Program-made: the position numbers and the translations under genes
Notes under the pieces: generated by a model
Seen by the model: the letters and a program-made list of their open reading frames with translations, nothing else
What the model was told of the DNA's origin: nothing
Database searches by the model: none
In this document: piece by piece, positions 59,375 to 64,000 of the stretch
Numbering within the stretch: the stretch's first letter is position 1
Layout of the letters: each line of letters begins with the position of its first letter
From: Rhodospirillaceae bacterium
GTDB lineage: Bacteria > Pseudomonadota > Alphaproteobacteria > GCA-2731375
Length of the DNA stretch: 64,000 nt
Direction: 5' to 3'
NCBI GenBank assembly: GCA_018660265.1
Contig: JABJKS010000034.1
Location: 1-64,000 of the forward strand

Positions 59375-60316
59375 GGCAGCCATTTTATTTTGCGCCTTGC
59401 GGTAGACCTCCAACAAATGTTGCGAATTGACCTCCGTGTAGCGTTGCGTGGTGGATAGGCTGGCATGTCCCAGCAATTCCTGGATCGTGCGCAAATCGCC
59501 GCCGCCTGCCAGCAAATGGGTGGCAAAAGAATGGCGCAACGCATGCGGTGTCGCCGTGCTGGGCAGATTTAGGGCAAGGCGCAACTTCTGCATCTGAGCC
59601 CGGACGATACGTTGGTTCAGGCGCTTGCCCCGCACGCCCAAAAATAACGGGCCAGGCCGCGGCAGATCGTAGGGGCAAAGAGAAAGGTATTCATCTACTG
59701 CCTTCACGGCGATAGGCAAAACCGGCACCAACCGATCCTTGCCGCCCTTGCCCCGGATCATCAGGCTGTTCGATAGCGGCACCTGATCGCGGTTAAGGTC
59801 CAATGCCTCGGCAATGCGCAGACCGCAAGCGTACAGCAACGTCAGCACCGCCACATCCCGGGCCTGTACCCACGGCACGTCCGACAACGCCGCGATTTCA
59901 TTCACGGCCACGACGGCCTCATTCACCTCCAACGGTTTGGGAACGCCGTGGGGCTGTTTCGGGGTGCGCAGGCCGTGAATGGCGGCATTGGCAAAGAAGC
60001 CCTGGCGTTCACAAAACCTGAAAAAGCCCCGCACCGCAGACAGCGCCCGCGCCAGTGACGCCGGGCCAAGACCATCGCCTCGCCGCCGGGCCAGATAGGC
60101 GCGAAAATCCAACGCCTTTAGGCTGCCCAAATCGGCGAACGTCGGTGCCTGGCCGATGTGTTGGGTTATGAAATCTAAGAACCCGCTGAGATCACGTTCG
60201 TAGCCGACCAGGGTATGTTCTGAATAGCGCCGTTCGGACCGCAACCATTCCCGCCAGCGCCCAAGGGCATCGGCAAGTTCAGGGGGCCACTGGTTCAGCT
60301 CGGCAGGTCCAGCCAT
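59351..60316 (-). CDS. xerC: Tyrosine recombinase XerC
   Basis: Site-specific recombinase of 321 residues that resolves chromosome dimers at dif with XerD. The N-terminal SAM-like DNA-binding domain (RYSEHTLVGYERDLSGFLDFI) precedes the catalytic domain. The catalytic Arg is in LLYACGLRIAEAL. HALRHSFATHLL, the second Arg/His pair, and the nucleophile Tyr in LGHASLSTTQRYTEV are intact. The XerC assignment rests on the upstream DUF484 gene, a conserved neighbour. ATG at 60316 overlaps the DUF484 stop by 22 bases. The last codons form part of a terminator stem. Confidence 0.88.
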   Translation of the reverse strand: MAGPAELNQWPPELADALGRWREWLRSERRYSEHTLVGYERDLSGFLDFITQHIGQAPTFADLGSLKALDFRAYLARRRGDGLGPASLARALSAVRGFFRFCERQGFFANAAIHGLRTPKQPHGVPKPLEVNEAVVAVNEIAALSDVPWVQARDVAVLTLLYACGLRIAEALDLNRDQVPLSNSLMIRGKGGKDRLVPVLPIAVKAVDEYLSLCPYDLPRPGPLFLGVRGKRLNQRIVRAQMQKLRLALNLPSTATPHALRHSFATHLLAGGGDLRTIQELLGHASLSTTQRYTEVNSQHLLEVYRKAQNKMAAKKKKGDP

Positions 60317-61023
60317 GTCCGGAACAACCGCTCCAGCAAGCGGCTCAGAAATTGCAGCAATTCCGTGCCCTGCCCGGAATGGAATTTTTCACCATCCCGG
60401 CTGCCCAGGGCCAACAGGCCGGGTGGGGAAATTCGGGACGGTGCCAGGCGGATCAATGCCTGGCTGCGCACCAGACCGGCACCTGGACCAAACACCAGAT
60501 GATCTCCTCCCGAAACCGCCTCCAACAAAGTCGCGGCACCGGGCCCTAACAAGGCATCAACCCGCCCTTGAGGCAGGACATAGACGCCCGCCATGGGCGC
60601 CCGGGTGGGACCATCTTCCGCCGCCTCCACACAAAGGGTGACCGTATCGACACCCAGAACTTCCACCAGGTCGCGGGTGACAATATGAATGAGATGTTCA
60701 AAATTACGCGCGCCCATTAATGCCAGCGCAGCGGCATGAACCTGATTTTGCGAGGCCAGATTGGCCCGGCCATTGGCCAGCAACTCATCATGGAGGGCTT
60801 GTAGACGGGCCACTTCATCGCTTAACCGCCGGGTGACGATCTGCCCCATATCAAGAATATTTTCGCCGCTGTGCTTTGCTTCGGGCTGTAACAGAGGCAG
60901 CAGGTCAGGGTTATCGCTCAGAAAATTCGGGTTTTCCTGCAAAAACTCACGCACCGCACCTGCATCCGGCGTCGGATCGGTGGCCCGCCCGCGCAGATTG
61001 GGTGATGTACGCTTACCAGTCAT
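60295..61023 (-). CDS. DUF484 family protein (GAF-like)
   Basis: A 242-residue soluble protein of the DUF484 family, with a predicted coiled-coil (LSDEVARLQALHDELLANGRANLASQNQVHAAAL) followed by a GAF-like domain. The N-terminal VREFLQENPNFLSDNPDLLPLL is a family signature. The function is unknown; the gene is found before xerC in many Proteobacteria. It starts two bases after the transaldolase stop and overlaps xerC, so the three genes tal-DUF484-xerC form an operon. Confidence 0.88.
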   Translation of the reverse strand: MTGKRTSPNLRGRATDPTPDAGAVREFLQENPNFLSDNPDLLPLLQPEAKHSGENILDMGQIVTRRLSDEVARLQALHDELLANGRANLASQNQVHAAALALMGARNFEHLIHIVTRDLVEVLGVDTVTLCVEAAEDGPTRAPMAGVYVLPQGRVDALLGPGAATLLEAVSGGDHLVFGPGAGLVRSQALIRLAPSRISPPGLLALGSRDGEKFHSGQGTELLQFLSRLLERLFRTWLDLPS

Positions 61024-61025
61024 AT

Positions 61026-61694
61026 TCAGCCCTTATTATCCAAAATACTTTGCCCGGTCTTTTGCCAATCCGCCAAGAATGCGTCCAGGCCCTTATCCGT
61101 CAGGACATGCTTGGCCAATTGCTGGATCACGTTGGGGGGAATGGTGCAAACATCGGCACCCAGGCGCGCGGCCTGAAGGACATGTACAGGGGAGCGGATA
61201 GAGGCGACAAGGACCTCGGTGCGGATGGCATCGTAGTTGCCGTAAATCTCCATAATCTCGGCAATCAGCTGCATACCATCATGACCGATATCATCCAGAC
61301 GTCCCACGAAGGGAGAGACAAACGTTGCGCCCGCTTTCGCTGCCAACAACGCCTGATTTGCCGAAAAGCATAGGGTCACGTTGACCTGGGTGCCATCCTG
61401 ACTGAGGGCACGGCAGGCTTTCAGGCCATCCCATGTCAGGGGTACCTTGACAGCCACATTGTCGGCGATCTTGGCCAGCTTACGCCCCTCAGCCACCATG
61501 GCCTCCGCCTCCGTCGCTGTAACTTCGGCACTGACCGGGCCATCGACCAGAGTGCAAATTTCGGCCACAACTTCGAAAAAATCCCGTCCGGACTTGGCGA
61601 TCAAGGATGGGTTGGTGGTCACCCCATCGACCAGTCCGGTCGCTGCAAGATCAGCAATTTCTGCCACATCGGCGGTATCAACAAAGAATTTCAT
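61026..61694 (-). CDS. tal: Transaldolase (small, FSA-like subfamily)
   Basis: Class I aldolase of 222 residues in the pentose phosphate pathway. It moves a dihydroxyacetone unit between sugar phosphates. [30 protein letters not shown] and the Schiff-base Lys in [14 protein letters not shown] are typical. At the position where fructose-6-phosphate aldolases carry Gln (FAQVMA), this protein has Glu (SAEVTA), which favours transaldolase rather than aldolase activity. The gene diverges from priA and is the first of the tal-DUF484-xerC operon. Confidence 0.88.
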   Translation of the reverse strand: MKFFVDTADVAEIADLAATGLVDGVTTNPSLIAKSGRDFFEVVAEICTLVDGPVSAEVTATEAEAMVAEGRKLAKIADNVAVKVPLTWDGLKACRALSQDGTQVNVTLCFSANQALLAAKAGATFVSPFVGRLDDIGHDGMQLIAEIMEIYGNYDAIRTEVLVASIRSPVHVLQAARLGADVCTIPPNVIQQLAKHVLTDKGLDAFLADWQKTGQSILDNKG

Positions 61695-61782
61695 GGACCC
61701 TACTATTCTATAATTTCGTTAATATTCACGCTCGTGCGATCACCGCTTGTCGGCGAGGCTTGAGACAGGCAAAGTCTAGCCG

Positions 61783-64000
61783 ATGGCTGCCTCCCATACC
61801 AGTAATGCTGAACCCGAATTCGACGAAACGACACCGCTGCGTCGGGTGCATGTCCTGCTGCCTTTACCTCTTGCGAGCGCTTATGACTATGCGGTTCCTA
61901 TGGGCGAGCATATCAACCTAGGTGATTTCGTCTCCGTACCCCTGGGGCGTCGGGCGGTAATCGGCGTGGTTTGGGGCGAAGGATCAGCAGATCCTGACAA
62001 CGCGGTCGCCGCTTCACGCCTGCGCCCCATCGCGGAACGTCTGGATGTCCCGGCGATGGCGGAGGTAACCCGCCGATTTGTTGAGTGGCTGGCGGATTAC
62101 ACCTGTGCCGCCCCCGGTGCTGCCTTGCGCATGACCATGAATGTACCGGCGGCGTTAGAGGCCCCGCGTCCACGCCTGGCCTTTATTTTAGCCGGGCCAG
62201 CGCCAGCCCGCATCACCGGGGCGCGCCAGCGGGTGATGGATGTACTGGCGGACGGGATGTCCCTGCCGGGGGCAACCATCGCCGAGCTGGCCGCTGTCAG
62301 CTCTGGCGTGGTCCGCGGCCTGGTCAAACAAGGTACCTTGCGGGAGGTGCAACTGCCGGCGGAAATGGCCGTGCCCGAGCCTGATTGGCAACAACAGGGC
62401 GAGACCTTGAGCGAGGACCAGGCGGTGGCGGCCGACGCCCTCCGCGCCCGGGTCGAAGCAGGGGGGTATTCCACAACGTTGCTAGACGGCGTGACTGGTG
62501 CCGGCAAGACGGAGGTATATTTGGAGGCGGTCGCCGCGACCCTGGCCCAGGGCCGGCAGGTCTTGGTTCTGGTACCCGAAATTGGTCTGACCGCGCAGTG
62601 GCTGGCGCGATTCGAGACGCGCTTTGGTGCCCCGCCCCTGGCCTGGCATTCGGATTTAGGCACGGCGCGGCGGCGTTTGACCTGGCGGGCGGTCGCCCAG
62701 GGACGGGCCAAGGTTGTCGTCGGGGCCCGTTCGGCATTATTTCTGCCCTACACGGACCTGGGCCTGATCATCGTCGACGAGGAGCACGACGGTGCCTTCA
62801 AGCAGGAGGACGGCGTGATCTATCATGCCCGGGACATGGCCGTGCTGCGGGCCTCGTTGGGCGAAATACCCATCGTTCTGGTTTCCGCCACGCCCAGCCT
62901 GGAAAGCCGGGTCAATGTGGAAACCGGGCGCTATGACACCCTGCATCTGCCAAATCGCATCGGCACGGCGGAGCTGCCCCGGATAGAAGCGGTGGACATG
63001 CGGGCCGAGGCCCTGACGGAGAGCCGCTGGATTTCGGAAACACTGATCACCGCCATGAACGAGACCTTCGCGCGGGGCGAACAGGTACTGTTGTTCCTGA
63101 ACCGTCGCGGCTATGCCCCCCTGACCCTATGCCGAGCCTGCGGCTATCGCATCCAATGCCCCAATTGCACGGCCTGGATGGTGGAACATCGATTTCACGG
63201 CCGCCTGCAATGTCATCATTGTGGCCACAACCAGCGCCAGCCGGACGCTTGCCCGGACTGCGGCGCGGAAGATGCCCTGGTCGCCTGCGGCCCCGGCGTG
63301 GAACGTCTGGGCGAAGAGGTTGAGGCACTTTTCCCCGACGTCAGCCGCATGTTAATCGCCTCAGATACAGTGCGCGGGCCGGAAGCGGCGGCAGAGGCAA
63401 TCCGGCAAATCGCCGAGGGTGAGGTCTCCTTAATCATTGGCACCCAAATCGTCGCCAAGGGACACCATTTTCCCATGCTGACATTGGTCGGTGTGATCGA
63501 TGCGGATCTAGGCCTCCAGGGTGGCGATCTGCGGGCCGCCGAACGGACCTATCAAATGCTGCATCAAGTCGCCGGTCGTTCGGGGCGAGCCCAACGACCG
63601 GGCCGGGCGCTACTGCAAACCTATATGCCCGAACATCCCGTTATGGGCGCATTGATTTCGGGCGACCGGGACAGCTTTATGGATCAGGAGGAAGAAGCCC
63701 GCCGCAACCAGGGTCTGCCGCCCTTTGGCCGCCTTGTCGCCCTGATTATTTCGGGGCGGGACGAGGCCCAAGTCAGCGAAACCGCCCGGAACCTTGCCCG
63801 GGCCGCACCGCGGCAGGCGGATGTAGATATTCTGGGCCCCGCCCCCGCGCCATTGAGCCTGCTTCGCGGCCGATTTCGCCACCGCCTGTTGCTGAAATGC
63901 CAGCGCAGCGTCAACGCATCCGCCCTGGCCAGGGCCTGGGTTGATCAAGTGGACTATCCGAACCAGGTGCGGGTCGCCATTGATGTGGATCCCTATAGCT
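61783..64000 (+). CDS. priA: Primosomal protein N' (PriA helicase), cut by window end
   Basis: Replication-restart helicase. The visible 739 codons begin at ATG 61783 and run off the right edge with no stop. An N-terminal 3'-DNA-binding domain (RRVHVLLPLPLASAYDYAVP) is followed by Walker A GVTGAGKTEVYLEA, the DEEH box in IIVDEEHD, and the zinc-binding cysteines in LCRACGYRIQCPNC, CHHC and CPDCGAE. The helicase C-terminal motifs IVAKGHHFP and QVAGRSGRAQRPG are also present. The gene is nearly complete. It diverges from transaldolase. Confidence 0.95.
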   Translation, partial: MAASHTSNAEPEFDETTPLRRVHVLLPLPLASAYDYAVPMGEHINLGDFVSVPLGRRAVIGVVWGEGSADPDNAVAASRLRPIAERLDVPAMAEVTRRFVEWLADYTCAAPGAALRMTMNVPAALEAPRPRLAFILAGPAPARITGARQRVMDVLADGMSLPGATIAELAAVSSGVVRGLVKQGTLREVQLPAEMAVPEPDWQQQGETLSEDQAVAADALRARVEAGGYSTTLLDGVTGAGKTEVYLEAVAATLAQGRQVLVLVPEIGLTAQWLARFETRFGAPPLAWHSDLGTARRRLTWRAVAQGRAKVVVGARSALFLPYTDLGLIIVDEEHDGAFKQEDGVIYHARDMAVLRASLGEIPIVLVSATPSLESRVNVETGRYDTLHLPNRIGTAELPRIEAVDMRAEALTESRWISETLITAMNETFARGEQVLLFLNRRGYAPLTLCRACGYRIQCPNCTAWMVEHRFHGRLQCHHCGHNQRQPDACPDCGAEDALVACGPGVERLGEEVEALFPDVSRMLIASDTVRGPEAAAEAIRQIAEGEVSLIIGTQIVAKGHHFPMLTLVGVIDADLGLQGGDLRAAERTYQMLHQVAGRSGRAQRPGRALLQTYMPEHPVMGALISGDRDSFMDQEEEARRNQGLPPFGRLVALIISGRDEAQVSETARNLARAAPRQADVDILGPAPAPLSLLRGRFRHRLLLKCQRSVNASALARAWVDQVDYPNQVRVAIDVDPYS

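Overview
The window reads as chromosomal DNA of a free-living, moderately GC-rich alphaproteobacterium, most likely Rhodospirillales-like. Support comes from an alphaproteobacterial-style rRNA operon leader at the left edge, an RpoH with the conserved RpoH box, the thrS-infC and DUF484-xerC neighbourhoods, and many CoA-, flavin- and aromatic-catabolism genes of types common in marine alphaproteobacteria. The species cannot be named from the sequence.

Layout. 1-510: promoter and leader of an rRNA operon leaving the window leftward, divergent from an M23 peptidase. 2.0-6.1 kb: a FetAB-type ABC transporter, infC (with no ATG/GTG/TTG start) and thrS. 6.3-11.4 kb: DUF898 and M48 membrane proteins, two glycosyltransferases and an alpha/beta hydrolase. 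11.4-12.0 kb: a non-coding interval with two homologous small RNA genes in tandem. Each has a consensus sigma-54 promoter, NtrC-like palindromes upstream and an intrinsic terminator. This is the most striking feature of the window. 12.0-17.6 kb: a SnoaL-like protein, an enoyl-CoA hydratase, an aminotransferase, a 79-residue protein behind a third sigma-54-like promoter, rpoH and rluD. 17.6-22.9 kb: a plus-strand run (DUF6476-like, JAMM peptidase, threonine aldolase, MBL hydrolase, FAD oxidase, FAH hydrolase). 22.9-29.3 kb: a minus-strand operon of a DJ-1-like hydratase, an amidohydrolase and an internally duplicated reductive-dehalogenase-like protein, then a thiolase and an MFS transporter. 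29.4-29.6 kb: a 248-bp terminal-inverted-repeat element that can fold as a multi-arm junction. It is followed by gdhA.

31-49 kb is accessory catabolism. A plus-strand set holds an acyl-CoA synthetase, a benzoylformate-decarboxylase-like enzyme, a beta-lactamase-fold hydrolase and a VOC protein. An eight-gene minus-strand operon holds an amidohydrolase, two luciferase-like monooxygenases, a quinol-monooxygenase-like protein, protocatechuate 3,4-dioxygenase (pcaHG), a PcaB-like enzyme and a flavin reductase. Its genes fit hydroxylation and ortho ring cleavage of an aromatic, but pcaC and pcaD are not in the window. Then come an enoyl-CoA hydratase, an SDR and an enolase-superfamily enzyme.

48.8-58.8 kb, plus strand: ABC-F ATPase, then CoA-transferase, FAH hydrolase, phytanoyl-CoA-dioxygenase-like and P450 genes (a probable oxidative catabolic operon), a duplicated pentapeptide-repeat protein, a fatty acid desaturase and a sulfotransferase-like protein. 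58.8-59.4 kb: a second non-coding interval holding a structured RNA candidate whose start region carries a full-length anti-16S Shine-Dalgarno sequence. 59.35-61.7 kb: xerC, DUF484 and transaldolase on the minus strand. 61.8 kb to the right edge: priA, cut by the window end.

Short 9-21 bp tandem duplications, many of them in frame, recur across the window and look like an ongoing slippage process in this genome.
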